DNA of 64,000 bases, taken from Micromonospora qiuiae. Lineage in GTDB: Bacteria > Actinomycetota > Actinomycetes > Mycobacteriales > Micromonosporaceae. Of the stretch, positions 17,333-26,591 are shown in pieces. Every line of letters starts with the position of its first letter. The first letter of the stretch is position 1. Below the pieces are notes generated by a model, which saw nothing but the letters and a program-made list of their open reading frames with translations, did no database searches and was not told the DNA's origin. A program made the position numbers and the translations under genes. The stretch is from positions 1-64,000 of the forward strand of contig NZ_BOPC01000048.1 in assembly GCF_016863555.1 (NCBI RefSeq). The letters run 5' to 3'.

Positions 17333-19302
17333 CGCGAAGCCTTCCGTGCCTGGGTACCGAGGGCGAGGGTGTGCCGCCCGGGGGTGAGCCGCAGCTCCTG
17401 CTCCCGGAAGGTGCCCTCACGGTCGCGCCAACTCAGCCGCACGGTGACCGGACCAGTCACCTCACCGAGGCCGACCGAAACTTCGTTGCTGCGCCGGCCG
17501 GAGTGGCCGCTACCGCCGTCGACGCGGTCGATCAGCACGCGCCCGTCCGGGGTGGTCACCCGGACCTGCGCGCCGATCACCGGTGACCCGGCACCGGCGA
17601 GCGGGTCGGCGGCCTGCGGCTGGTCGTGCAGCAGCCGCAGCGTCAGGTTGGCCCCGGTCGCCGGGCTGTCGTTGTGGTAGAAAACGGGTGCGTCCCACTG
17701 CCGGGCCACGGCGAAGTCGGGCCGGCCGTCGCCATCCGCGTCACCGACCGCGACACCCCGGCTGGGCACCCGCTCGGCCAGCCCCAGTTCCAAACTCAGG
17801 TCCTCGTACCGACCGTTGTCGCCGGCCACATGGAAGACCAGGTGCTGGCCGCCGGAAATGTCGTCGCCCTGCTCCACCCGTGGCCACCACCGCGGGTCGG
17901 CCAGCAGCTCGTCGTTGGCCGTGGCCAACTCCTGCAACTGCGCCCAGCGGTTGACCTCTCCCTTGACGAAGCCCGCCGTCTGCACGATGTCCGGCCGGCC
18001 CCGGTTGGTGAAGTCGGCGAACTTCACGTCCCAGCTCCAGCCGCTCCAGGCCAGGCCCAGCTCGGCGCTGCGGTCCTGCCACGGCGCCCTGCCCTCGCGC
18101 AGCGCGGCACGAAGCTCGTCGGTGTCGCGAGCCGTGTTGACGAAGGCGAAGTTGCTCTCCTGGAGGCCGAACGACGTGGTGATGTTGCCGACGTACAGGT
18201 CGAACATGCCGTCGCCGTTGAAGTCGCCGAAGTCGACGCCCATGCCCTTGAACGAGTCGTGGCCGACCCGCTTCGACTTGGGCGTCAACCCGGGTAGCCC
18301 GCTGCTCTCCACCAGGGCGAAGGCGATCCGGCCCGGCTCCGACCGGTTGTGCAGCAAACGGTCGGGGCCGAAGTCGTTGGCGATGTACAACTCCGGCAGC
18401 AGGTCACCGTCGACGTCGTTGGCGGCGACCGCGAGCGTCCAGCCCCGCGACACGTCAGCGGTGAAGACGTCCGGCACCTCGGCGTACGAGACGCTGGGCT
18501 CCGGGCCGGCGCTGCCGCCGGTGAACCTCAGCACGTGGTCCTCGCCACCGTTGAGCGCATTGGACATCGACCGGTTCATCGCCACCCCGCCGTGCTGGCC
18601 GGGATCGAGAACCGGGCTGTCGGGGAAGTAGTTGCCGATGTAGACGTCGAGGTTGCCGTCACCGTCGAAGTCGGCCAGCGTCGCGGCATTGGTGTTCCAC
18701 TGCGGACCGGTGTAGGTGTCGCCGGCCGGCACCCGGTCGGGCAGCAACTCGACCGCCACATAGGCGTCGCGGGACAGGGCGGTCGCGTCGGCCCGCGCCA
18801 GGAACGCCACCGGTGTGCGACCCCAGTAGTAGACCAGTAGGTCGGTGCGGCCGTCTCCGTTGAGGTCGCCGGGCAGGCAGCCCATCGGGGCGATGTGCGG
18901 GTTGGTGGGCAGCGGCGCCGGGTCCAGCACGAACGGCTGGTAGCGGTCCGCGCCCGCCGTCGGTGCCGGCGACACCACGACCTGGTCGATGCGCGGGTCG
19001 GTGATGCAGAGATCGTTGGCGAGCCCGTCGCCGTCCAGGTCGTTCATGGCGATACCCGCCCCGACCGAGGAGATCCACGCCGCGATGTGCCGGTACGCAC
19101 CGTTCACCTGGCGGATCGACTGCTGCGGCAGCCCACCCGGCATGGCCAGCGACAAGGGCGTGAACCGGTAGGACTGCGCCATCACCCGCCGCTCGTCGGC
19201 GCTCGCCTCCGGCAACCGGACAGCCACATAGGTGCCGACGAGCAGCACCAGCGCCACCGCCCCGGCCAGTTGCCTGCGGAGCATTCTTCTGATTGCCGAC
19301 AA
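17329..19302 (-). CDS. unbV: UnbV-type exported FG-GAP/ASPIC repeat protein
   Basis: A 657-residue protein with an N-terminal hydrophobic segment (about 12-30) after R-R-M-L-R-R, consistent with a signal peptide or anchor. At least six calcium-binding-like FG-GAP/VCBS repeats (D-x-D/N-G-D-G) lie at roughly 65-560. The C-terminal ASPIC/UnbV domain (about 570-650) is G-A-Q-V-R-V-T-T-P-D-G onward. The family gives the domain its name and is conserved in enediyne clusters, where its role is not established. It starts 3 bases after the UnbL stop. Confidence 0.93.
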   Translation of the reverse strand: MSAIRRMLRRQLAGAVALVLLVGTYVAVRLPEASADERRVMAQSYRFTPLSLAMPGGLPQQSIRQVNGAYRHIAAWISSVGAGIAMNDLDGDGLANDLCITDPRIDQVVVSPAPTAGADRYQPFVLDPAPLPTNPHIAPMGCLPGDLNGDGRTDLLVYYWGRTPVAFLARADATALSRDAYVAVELLPDRVPAGDTYTGPQWNTNAATLADFDGDGNLDVYIGNYFPDSPVLDPGQHGGVAMNRSMSNALNGGEDHVLRFTGGSAGPEPSVSYAEVPDVFTADVSRGWTLAVAANDVDGDLLPELYIANDFGPDRLLHNRSEPGRIAFALVESSGLPGLTPKSKRVGHDSFKGMGVDFGDFNGDGMFDLYVGNITTSFGLQESNFAFVNTARDTDELRAALREGRAPWQDRSAELGLAWSGWSWDVKFADFTNRGRPDIVQTAGFVKGEVNRWAQLQELATANDELLADPRWWPRVEQGDDISGGQHLVFHVAGDNGRYEDLSLELGLAERVPSRGVAVGDADGDGRPDFAVARQWDAPVFYHNDSPATGANLTLRLLHDQPQAADPLAGAGSPVIGAQVRVTTPDGRVLIDRVDGGSGHSGRRSNEVSVGLGEVTGPVTVRLSWRDREGTFREQELRLTPGRHTLALGTQARKASR

Positions 19303-19305
19303 GGG

Positions 19306-20274
19306 TCAGCACCTCCCCAAGGTCACGAACTGCTGGGCGATCCGCTGCCGCCAGACCAGGTACGCCGGGACCGTCCCGTCGTGGTCGAGGCCGTCCGACG
19401 CGTGCTCGGTCACCTCGGCGGCCTGCGCCGCGGAGGTGCCGCAGAACACTTCGGTCGCGACGCCGGTGTGGTCGTTGATCAGGCCGGCACGCCGACGGGC
19501 CTGCGCGGCGAACGCGCTGCCCTGAGCCATGGCCGGTGCGTACGCCACGCCCCGTTCAGCCAGCCGGAGCAGCAGTTCGCGGCGGGCGCCGCCGGCGTAT
19601 GTGGCGGCGAGCGCGGTTCCGCTGTACAGGTCCTCGCGCCGTTCGACGGGGAACTGGTCGATCGTGTCGGCGACCCGGTCGGGGTCGGCACCCGCCACGA
19701 ACCACAACGCCCGCCCGACGCCCTGGTCGATGACCTGGCCGGTCCACCGCCCGGCAGGATCTCCCGGCCACGAGCCGATTCGGTCCCGGTGGCGTTCCCG
19801 CACGTATCGCTGAGTGTGGAAGTACGCCTGGTGGAAGCCGTATCCGTCGAGGGCCAGCCAGCTCAGCAGGCGGTCGGTCGGTTGGACCGCCCGCCACCGC
19901 CAGCGGGGCAGCCGGGCCATCGCCCACCCCAGCCCGACATGGACCATGTAGACGTGCCGATCGGCGGGACCGGCGAGGAATCGGGCAAGCCGGCGGCCAC
20001 CGGTCAACCCGTCCAGCACGGCGAAGCCCATCGCAGCACCCTCGTACGCGAAGCCCCGCAGGTCGGGCTCGACCGTCTCCAGCCGCGCCGCGGCCTCGAC
20101 GGGGCCCCGTTCACCCACCGCGTACCGGAAGCCGGTGAGGAAGTGAACGCCGACGGACTCCAGCAACTCGCGGCTGGCCTCGTCGCGGGCAACAAACCCG
20201 CGAGTGGCGAAGCTGGCCTCGGTTGTTTTCGGGGTCAGAAGGTTCTGACGAATGGTTCGCCAGTGGACGGGCAT
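19306..20274 (-). CDS. unbL: UnbL-type protein (DUF1702) of the enediyne cassette
   Basis: A 322-residue soluble protein of the DUF1702 type. It carries the family's F-A-Y-E-G-A-A-M-G near residue 76-84, D-G-Y-G-F-H-Q-A-Y-F near 140, and many conserved Trp and Arg residues. It is the first gene of the minus-strand warhead operon; ATG 20274 has GGAG (minus strand) just upstream. The function is unknown although the family is essential-cassette material in enediyne clusters. Confidence 0.92.
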   Translation of the reverse strand: MPVHWRTIRQNLLTPKTTEASFATRGFVARDEASRELLESVGVHFLTGFRYAVGERGPVEAAARLETVEPDLRGFAYEGAAMGFAVLDGLTGGRRLARFLAGPADRHVYMVHVGLGWAMARLPRWRWRAVQPTDRLLSWLALDGYGFHQAYFHTQRYVRERHRDRIGSWPGDPAGRWTGQVIDQGVGRALWFVAGADPDRVADTIDQFPVERREDLYSGTALAATYAGGARRELLLRLAERGVAYAPAMAQGSAFAAQARRRAGLINDHTGVATEVFCGTSAAQAAEVTEHASDGLDHDGTVPAYLVWRQRIAQQFVTLGRC

Positions 20275-20540
20275 GGTTACTCCTGACGCGCGTCATCCGC
20301 AATAAAGCCGACCGATTCGGCAAATTGGACCCCGCTGAATAATCAGCCCCATCCGGGACCCGGTGTCGCCGTGCCGGTACCCGATCCATGTTTCACGGCG
20401 ATCATCGGAGTTACTTCTCTCAACTTGCTCGGCTGGCCCACGAATTGCCGGCCGACCACCCCCAGCCAGCAATCAAGAAAACGTCAAGCACAGCCACGCA
20501 CAATCCACAACGGTGCCCGATCGACTCCCAGGGAGTGCAC
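20275..20540. promoter_or_regulatory. Divergent control region between the warhead operon and the AraC gene
   Basis: This 266-base gap separates UnbL (minus) from the regulator (plus). It is less GC-rich than the flanks. It contains the inverted repeat GCTGA-ATAA-TCAGC at 20334-20347, a candidate operator midway between the two starts. I do not see a convincing copy of the RCTT-N9-ATAGY element here; a weak look-alike lies at 20291-20308 on the minus strand. Confidence 0.45.
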
Positions 20541-21416
20541 GTGAAAACTACGCCAGGCGTGACGCGGAGCACGGTCGCCCATTCCCGTGCTGCCGCTGCG
20601 GCACGCGCCATCGAATACATGCGCGGTCATCTCGCGGAGCCACTGCAGCTTGCCGACCTGGCCCGGGTGGTTCCCTTCAGCCCGTTCCACTTCCACCGGC
20701 TCTTCCGGGACGTGACCTCGATGACTCCGGCCCGGTTCCTCGCCGCGCTGCGCATGGCGGAGGCCCGCCGACTGCTGCTGCACACCGGCCTCACGGTGTC
20801 CGCGATCACCGGTTACGTCGGCTACACCAGCGCCGGCACGTTCACCACCCAGTTCACCCGCCTCGTCGGCACCTCGCCCGGACACTTCCGCCAGTTGGCA
20901 CGGCTGCTGGCCAGACGACCCTGCCATGTCCTGGCCCAGGCGCTGCGCCGGACGAGCACCGAAGTGGCCCGCCCCCGGCTGACGCTGCACCTGCCCGACA
21001 GCACCCCCGACGACCTCGTCCTGTTGGGCCTGCGCGCGGCGGGCGAGTCCAGTGAGGCGCCCACGGCGTGGGCGGCCTCCGCCGGCGGCACCGGCGTGCC
21101 GGTGGTGGCCCGTCCCGGCACGTACCACACCCGGGTCGTGCTGGTCCGCGGTCACAGCACGGTGGCCCGGGCCCTTGTGGACGAGGAGCCGAACAGCTAT
21201 CTGGTGGGCACCGCGGACCTGCAAATTTCCCAGGACGGCGGGGCCCGTGCCCGCATCGCGATCCAGCCTCCCCGCCCCACCGACCCACCCACGCTGGCGA
21301 TCGGGCCGGTGTGCCGACTGGTCGAGACGCTCATCGGCCGGGTCGCACCGGGGCGCTGGTCAGGACCGGCTCGGCCGATCAGCCGTCACGCGCCAGCCAC
21401 CCCGGCCATCGCCTGA
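20541..21416 (+). CDS. AraC-family transcriptional regulator (291 aa)
   Basis: The AraC-type DNA-binding region is N-terminal (about 18-115): two helix-turn-helix units, with F-S-P-F-H-F-H-R-L-F-R at about 49-59 and V-G-Y-x-S-A-G-T-F-T-T-Q-F near 95-107. A C-terminal part of about 170 residues has no domain I recognise and may bind a ligand. GTG 20541 is chosen for the AGGGAG site 5 bases upstream; an in-frame ATG at 20388 would add a poorly conserved leader. It is divergent from the warhead operon and upstream of the aminopentose genes, so it is a candidate pathway regulator. Confidence 0.85.
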   Translation: MKTTPGVTRSTVAHSRAAAAARAIEYMRGHLAEPLQLADLARVVPFSPFHFHRLFRDVTSMTPARFLAALRMAEARRLLLHTGLTVSAITGYVGYTSAGTFTTQFTRLVGTSPGHFRQLARLLARRPCHVLAQALRRTSTEVARPRLTLHLPDSTPDDLVLLGLRAAGESSEAPTAWAASAGGTGVPVVARPGTYHTRVVLVRGHSTVARALVDEEPNSYLVGTADLQISQDGGARARIAIQPPRPTDPPTLAIGPVCRLVETLIGRVAPGRWSGPARPISRHAPATPAIA

Positions 21417-21492
21417 CGGCGGTGACCTGACGGGTTCGCCCGACGGTGACCGGCCCGCGACGCTGTGAACAGGAAGGCGGTTCCGGACAACC

Positions 21493-22854
21493 ATGCCATT
21501 CGATCCCGTTTCCGGACGCGTGTCCGCGCTGAAGGCCGCCGTCGTCGGCGCCGGTTACGTCGGCACCTGCCTCGCGGTCGCGCTCGCCGAGCGCGGCGCC
21601 GAGGTGGTGGCGATCGACAGCGACGAGTCCTTGGTGGCCGACCTGCGGGCCGGCCGGTGCCGGCTGCCCGAGCCCGGCCTCGCCGCCGCCGTGGCCGACC
21701 TCCGCGCCGTCGGGCGACTCACCGCGAGCAGTTCGTACGACGTGGTGGCCGGCGTCGACGTGGTGCTGGTGACCGTCGGCACGCCGACCGACCCGCGGGG
21801 CGAGATGGTCGCCGACCAGTTGGTGGCGGCCTGCGAACAGCTCTCGGGGTTCCTGCGTGCCGGGCAACTGGTGATCGTCAAGTCGACGGTCTCCCCCGGC
21901 ACCACCCGCACTCTCGTCGCGCCGTTGCTGGAACGCGGTGGGCTGGTCCGCGAATGCGACTTCTGGCTCGCCTTCTGCCCGGAACGGCTGGCGGAGGGCG
22001 CCGCCCTGGCCCAGGTGCGCAGCCTGCCGGTCGTGGTGGGCGGGGTCGGTCCCCGCTCGGCCGCGGCGGCCGAGCACTTCTGGCGCTCCAGCCTGGGCGT
22101 CGAGGTCCATCAGGTGCCGTCTGCCGAGGCGGCCGAGGTGGTCAAGCTGGCCACCAACTGGTGGATCGACGCGAACGTGGCGGTCGCCAACGAGCTGGCA
22201 CGGTACTGCTCGGCGCTCGGCGTGGACGTCCTGGACGTGACCGGCGCGGCCAACACCCTGCCCAAGGGCAGCAGCATGGTCAACCTGTTGATGCCCGGGG
22301 TAGGGGTCGGTGGCTCGTGTCTCACCAAGGACCCGTGGATGGCCTGGCGGGACGGCCGCAGTCGAGGCGTCCCGCTACGCACGGTGGAGACCGCCCGGGC
22401 GGTCAACGACGACATGCCCCGCTACACCGCCTCGCTGATCGCCGACGAGTTGCTCAAGCTCGGCCTGGACCGGTCGGACACCACGGTCGCCGTGCTCGGC
22501 GCGGCTTTCAAGAGCGACACCGGAGACGTCCGCAACACCCCGGTACTGGGCGTGGTGGCGGCGCTGCGCGAGGCCGGTTTCCGGGTCCGGATCTTCGACC
22601 CGCTCGCCGATCCGGCGCAGATCGAGGCCCGCTTCGGCCTCGCACCGGCGGCGAGCCTGGCCGAGGCGGTCGTCGGGGCCGGCTGTCTCGCCTTCCTCGC
22701 CGGACACCGCCAGTTCCACGACCTCGACCTCAGCACCCTGGCCACTCAGGTGCACCGCCCCTGCCTGTTCTTCGACGGGCGCATGCACCTGGCGCCGACG
22801 CGCATCCGCGAGGTGCTTCGGCTCGGCTTCGCCTATCGCGGTATCGGGAGGTGA
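21493..22854 (+). CDS. calS8: TDP-glucose 6-dehydrogenase, CalS8-like
   Basis: UDP/TDP-glucose dehydrogenase family, 453 residues, oxidising NDP-glucose to the glucuronate in two NAD+ steps. The N-terminal Rossmann motif G-A-G-Y-V-G is at 19-24, and the catalytic cysteine is C276 in G-G-S-C-L-T-K-D. Lysine in K-L-A-T-N-W near 218 is also conserved. CalS8 of the calicheamicin pathway uses TDP-glucose and opens the aminopentose route. The ATG at 21493 is taken; a GTG at 21520 just before the Rossmann domain is the alternative. The decarboxylase gene follows after 4 bases. Confidence 0.9.
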   Translation: MPFDPVSGRVSALKAAVVGAGYVGTCLAVALAERGAEVVAIDSDESLVADLRAGRCRLPEPGLAAAVADLRAVGRLTASSSYDVVAGVDVVLVTVGTPTDPRGEMVADQLVAACEQLSGFLRAGQLVIVKSTVSPGTTRTLVAPLLERGGLVRECDFWLAFCPERLAEGAALAQVRSLPVVVGGVGPRSAAAAEHFWRSSLGVEVHQVPSAEAAEVVKLATNWWIDANVAVANELARYCSALGVDVLDVTGAANTLPKGSSMVNLLMPGVGVGGSCLTKDPWMAWRDGRSRGVPLRTVETARAVNDDMPRYTASLIADELLKLGLDRSDTTVAVLGAAFKSDTGDVRNTPVLGVVAALREAGFRVRIFDPLADPAQIEARFGLAPAASLAEAVVGAGCLAFLAGHRQFHDLDLSTLATQVHRPCLFFDGRMHLAPTRIREVLRLGFAYRGIGR

Positions 22855-22858
22855 CATC

Positions 22859-23848
22859 GTGCCGAGGTCCTTGGTGACCGGCGGCTTCGGCTTCGTCGGC
22901 AGTCATGTGGTGCAACGCCTGCTCGACCGGGGTGACGAGGTGGTGGTCTACGATTCCGCCGACCCGCCGCCGGACCTGGCCGGAGCAGCCGCTGACATCC
23001 GGCACGTACGGGGCGACGTCCGTGACGCGACGGCGCTGACCGCTGCCGCCACCGGCGTGGACGAGATCTACCACCTCGCCGCCGTCGTCGGTGTCGACCG
23101 GTATCTCAGCCGGCCGCTGGACGTCGTCGAGGTCAACGTGGACGGCACCCGCAACGCTCTGCGGGCCGGCCTGCGCTCCGGTGCCCGGGTGCTGGTCTCC
23201 AGCACCAGCGAGGTGTACGGACGCAACCCCCGGGTGCCGTGGCGGGAAGAGGACGACCGGGTGCTCGGCAGCACCGCGACCGACCGCTGGTCGTACGCGA
23301 CGAGCAAGGCCGCGGCGGAGCACCTCACCTTCGCGTACCACCGGCAGGAGGGACTGCCGGTGGTGGTGCTGCGGTACTTCAACGTCTACGGCCCGCGGCA
23401 GCGGCCCGCGTACGTGCTCAGTCGCACGATCGCCCGACTGCTACGCGGTGATCCACCGGTGGTGTACGACGACGGCCGGCAGACCCGCTGTTTCACCTGG
23501 GTGCACGAGGCGGCCGAGGCGACCCTGCTCGCGGCGGCGCACCCGCGGGCGGTCGGCGAGTGTTTCAACATCGGCAGCACCGTCGAAACGCCGGTGGCCG
23601 AGGCGATCCGGCTGGCCGCCGCGGTGGCCGGGGTGACGGTGTCGGCCCGGACGGCGGACACCGGTGCCGGCCTGGGGGCCCGTTACCAGGACATCCCGCG
23701 GCGCGTACCGGACTGCGGCAAGGCCGCCAACCTGCTCGGCTGGCGCGCTGAGACCCCCTTGGAGACCGGCCTGCGCCACACCGTCGAGTGGGCCCGGCGC
23801 AACCCCTGGTGGGCGGCGCAGGCTGATGACGGATTGGTCGCCCGGTAG
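22859..23848 (+). CDS. calS9: TDP-glucuronate decarboxylase (SDR), CalS9-like
   Basis: Extended short-chain dehydrogenase, 329 residues, expected to turn TDP-glucuronate into a TDP-pentose (xylose type) for the calicheamicin aminopentose. G-G-F-G-F-V-G at 8-14 binds NAD; S-S-T-S-E-V-Y-G (114-121) and Y146-x3-K150 form the catalytic set. The GTG start at 22859 follows GGGAGG by 7 bases. It is paired with the dehydrogenase gene, which supports the pathway order. The aminotransferase that would complete the aminopentose is not seen in this part of the window. Confidence 0.88.
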   Translation: MPRSLVTGGFGFVGSHVVQRLLDRGDEVVVYDSADPPPDLAGAAADIRHVRGDVRDATALTAAATGVDEIYHLAAVVGVDRYLSRPLDVVEVNVDGTRNALRAGLRSGARVLVSSTSEVYGRNPRVPWREEDDRVLGSTATDRWSYATSKAAAEHLTFAYHRQEGLPVVVLRYFNVYGPRQRPAYVLSRTIARLLRGDPPVVYDDGRQTRCFTWVHEAAEATLLAAAHPRAVGECFNIGSTVETPVAEAIRLAAAVAGVTVSARTADTGAGLGARYQDIPRRVPDCGKAANLLGWRAETPLETGLRHTVEWARRNPWWAAQADDGLVAR

Positions 23849-23899
23849 CCGGAGCACGGCAGCGCCGCCCGTACGGTCACGGAGGGGTTCAGGGTGCGG

Positions 23900-25087
23900 T
23901 CAGCCCTGTCCGGGAACGACGGTGGCAGGGCGGACCTGCCCGCCGAGGCTGGGCCTGTCCCCGGCGACGCGGGCCCGTGCGTAACGGCGACGGAGCGGTT
24001 CCTCCACCCAGCGGTGCAGACCGATCGCGACGGCGATCGACACCAGCAACATCGCGCCCGCGACCAGGAAACCCACCCCGGCGCCGAAGCGCTGATCCGC
24101 ACCGATCAGGTGCCGAATGATCAGCATGATCGGGAAGTGGATGATGTACAGCGCGTACGACGCGTTGCCCAGGGCGACCAACGGCCGGGAGCGCAGCACC
24201 CGACCGCGACCCTCCAGGTCCGCGTGGGCCAGGTTCGCCACCAACGCGAACAGGGGCAGGAACAGCGCCGCGCTGAAGATGAAGGTGAACGGCAGCATCG
24301 GGGTCAGCAGGAACGCTAGGATCGTGGAGACCACCAGCTTCCACCGGGCGACCCGCCGCCAGCGGCCGGTCTGCACGATGCGCGCCAGCACCATGCCGAG
24401 TAGGAAGTTCAGCAGCCGGACCGGAGGGAAGGTGTAGACGAACCAGTACTCGGTGAGGTTGAACGGCAACCAGTCCAGTTGGGCGACGCCGGGCAGCAGC
24501 GGGCTCAGTGCCGAGATCAGCAGGATCCCCCCGATGATCGCGAAACACCAGCGCCACAGCCGCTCGGCCGGGATGCGCAGCACCAGCGGCAGCAGCATCG
24601 GGAACAACAGGTAGAAGAAGGCCTCGGTCGAGATCGACCAGGCCGGGGCGTTCAGGTAGGACAGGTAGTCCCACGACGGCACCCAACCCTGCACCAGCAG
24701 CAGGCTCGCCACCGCCGGGCCGGGCCGCAGGTCGGTGGAGAATCCGCTGACCGGCGACGGCGCGCTGGCGACCAGGACGAACGCCACCGCGACACCCCAG
24801 GCGAGCACGTGCAGCGGCACGATCTTCCAGAACCGGCGACGCCAGAACCGGATGGCCCGGTCCATGGCCGGCGCCGACCAGGTCAGCACGAAACCGCTGA
24901 GGGTGAAGAAAGTGGCCAGGGCGGCCGACGCCAACGGTGTGGTCAGGCCCATCCCGAGTTGCAGCGCCTCGCTGGCGAAAAGCTGCGACGTGGAGAGCAG
25001 GTGCACCGCCGCCACGGTGAGGGCGAGGAAGAAGCGATAACCGGTGAGTGCCGGCAGGTGGTGTGGTCGTGCGTCGGTGTGCGTCAC
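23900..25087 (-). CDS. Membrane acyltransferase, acyltransferase-3 family (395 aa)
   Basis: OafA/YrhL-type membrane O-acyltransferase with about ten membrane segments. The N-terminal family motif R-F-F-L-A-L-T-V-A-A-V-H (about 13-24) contains the conserved histidine. GTG 25087 has GAGGAG 5 bases upstream and removes about 47 hydrophilic residues that an ATG at 25228 would add. It is convergent with the aminopentose genes. Calicheamicin carries no simple O-acetyl group, although its aminopentose bears N-ethyl. A role in N-acylation before reduction is only a guess, and a cell-envelope role is equally possible. Confidence 0.8.
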   Translation of the reverse strand: MTHTDARPHHLPALTGYRFFLALTVAAVHLLSTSQLFASEALQLGMGLTTPLASAALATFFTLSGFVLTWSAPAMDRAIRFWRRRFWKIVPLHVLAWGVAVAFVLVASAPSPVSGFSTDLRPGPAVASLLLVQGWVPSWDYLSYLNAPAWSISTEAFFYLLFPMLLPLVLRIPAERLWRWCFAIIGGILLISALSPLLPGVAQLDWLPFNLTEYWFVYTFPPVRLLNFLLGMVLARIVQTGRWRRVARWKLVVSTILAFLLTPMLPFTFIFSAALFLPLFALVANLAHADLEGRGRVLRSRPLVALGNASYALYIIHFPIMLIIRHLIGADQRFGAGVGFLVAGAMLLVSIAVAIGLHRWVEEPLRRRYARARVAGDRPSLGGQVRPATVVPGQG

Positions 25088-25374
25088 GTCGCTCCTCGGA
25101 TGGACAGGGCCATGCCCTGAACCGCCGGATGCCGCCCGTCCATCCGCACCATCGGCGGGTGCCGACAATCGGGCTGAGTCTTTCGTCGTATCTGCCGACG
25201 AAACAGGATCAATCCGTCTGGCCGGCAAACGTCCAACGTCATGCTGATCAGTTACGGTGAATGCGACGATGACATGCGAACCGGCGCTGACGCACCGTAC
25301 TATTGGCCGGTTCGTCGATCCGTAGAGCGAGGTTGTGACGCCGAGGAGGCGATCGCGTCCATCCGTTTTCCGGG

Positions 25375-26097
25375 TTACTCATTCACCGGATCACGAGTGG
25401 CCACGAAGAGGCCTCGTCCAGTTAACCAACCGGTCACATATGAACCGTCGCATCCGGCGGCGGCGAACGCGTCAAGATACTCGTCACGAGTGAACATCGC
25501 GAGCAGGCCGACCTGGGTGAACTCCCGGATGCCGTGGGCGTCGCACACCAGCCAGCGCTCCTCCATCCGGGTGAACCGGCCCTGCCGCGTCGAGCGCGAG
25601 ACCCGAGCCACGACCCGGTCCGGCTCCCGCATCAGGTCACCGCCGAGGTGACCGTCGATGAACCGATCCGGGAACCACCAGGGCTCCACCACCAGCACGC
25701 CGTCGGGCGCGAGATGCCTGGCCATCGTGGCGACGGCCGCCCGCATCTCAGCCACCGTGCCGAGGAAGTTGATCGCGGTGAAGAGGCAGGTCACCGCGTC
25801 GAAAGTGACACCGAGCCGGAAATCACGCATGTCACCGGCGTGCAGCGCCACCCCGGGCAGCCGGCGGCGGGCCACGTCCAGCATGGCCGGTGCGATTTCC
25901 ACGCCCTCGACGTGGGCGAACCTGTCGGCGAACGATTCCAGGTGCGCTCCGGTGCCGCAGCCGACGTCGAGCAGCCGAGTCGCACCCGGACGGACGGCCA
26001 GTATCCGGTCGGCCACGTCGGTGGCCTCTGCCTGCCAACTCTTGCCCCGGCTACGATAGGTCGCTTCGTACACTGCGGCGTGTTGTGGCCCGAACAT
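25375..26097 (-). CDS. SAM-dependent methyltransferase, sugar N-methyltransferase-like (240 aa)
   Basis: Class I methyltransferase: L-L-D-V-G-C-G-T-G at about 43-51, G-V-E-I-A-P-A-M near 65 and D-A-V-T-C-L-F near 102. The order and size are like the DesVI/TylM1 amino-sugar N-methyltransferases, so modification of the aminopentose is a reasonable guess. ATG 26097 is preceded by a long GGGAGGGGGAGGA run; an earlier ATG at 26118 lies within that ribosome site. It is divergent from the ArsR-type regulator. Confidence 0.8.
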   Translation of the reverse strand: MFGPQHAAVYEATYRSRGKSWQAEATDVADRILAVRPGATRLLDVGCGTGAHLESFADRFAHVEGVEIAPAMLDVARRRLPGVALHAGDMRDFRLGVTFDAVTCLFTAINFLGTVAEMRAAVATMARHLAPDGVLVVEPWWFPDRFIDGHLGGDLMREPDRVVARVSRSTRQGRFTRMEERWLVCDAHGIREFTQVGLLAMFTRDEYLDAFAAAGCDGSYVTGWLTGRGLFVATRDPVNE

Positions 26098-26201
26098 TCC
26101 TCCCCCTCCCGGCACCACCGGCCGTCGACGGTGGCGTTCGGCGGTGCCGGGACAAGCGCCGACCTGCCGCCTTTATAACCACCGTCTGATATTGTCGTGC
26201 C

Positions 26202-26591
26202 GTGCACGCGTTCGACGTCCTGGGCGAACCCGTCCGCCGCCGCATCATCGAGCTGCTGGCCGATGGCGAGATGTCGGCCGGCGAGGTCGGCGCGATCGTG
26301 CAACGCGAGTTCGGAATCTCCCAGCCCGGTGTCTCCCAGCACCTTCGCGTGTTGCGGGAGAACGGCTTCACAACGGTGCGTCCGCAGGGCACCCGCCGCC
26401 TCTACGCCGTCGATCCGGCACCGCTACAGGAACTGGACCACTGGCTGGAGCGCTATCGCAGTTTCTGGAACCAGCGCCTCGACGCCCTGAGCACGGAGAT
26501 CGCGCGGGGTCGCTCCCGCCGCCGACCCGACAGTGGCGAGTCGCCGTCCGACCGCCGGACCCGCCGTCGGTCCGGCGGCACGGGCGGCTAG
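26202..26591 (+). CDS. ArsR-family HTH regulator (129 aa)
   Basis: Small winged-helix repressor: A-F-D-V-L-G-E-P-V-R-R-R-I-I-E-L-L at 3-19 and the recognition region S-Q-P-G-V-S-Q-H-L-R-V-L near 41-52. No cysteine metal site is present, so it probably does not sense metals. The C-terminal 25 residues are a basic, low-complexity tail. GTG 26202 lies within about 30 bases of TTTATAAC and GATATTGT boxes, so the message may have almost no leader. Its stop overlaps the glycosyltransferase stop by 4 bases (convergent). It may control the divergent methyltransferase gene. Confidence 0.8.
   Translation: MHAFDVLGEPVRRRIIELLADGEMSAGEVGAIVQREFGISQPGVSQHLRVLRENGFTTVRPQGTRRLYAVDPAPLQELDHWLERYRSFWNQRLDALSTEIARGRSRRRPDSGESPSDRRTRRRSGGTGG

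Noticed and set aside
20291..20308. Weak copy of the RCTT-N9-ATAGY element upstream of the warhead operon
   Set aside because: Minus-strand GCTTTATTGCGGATGACG keeps only the left half; chance similarity is likely.
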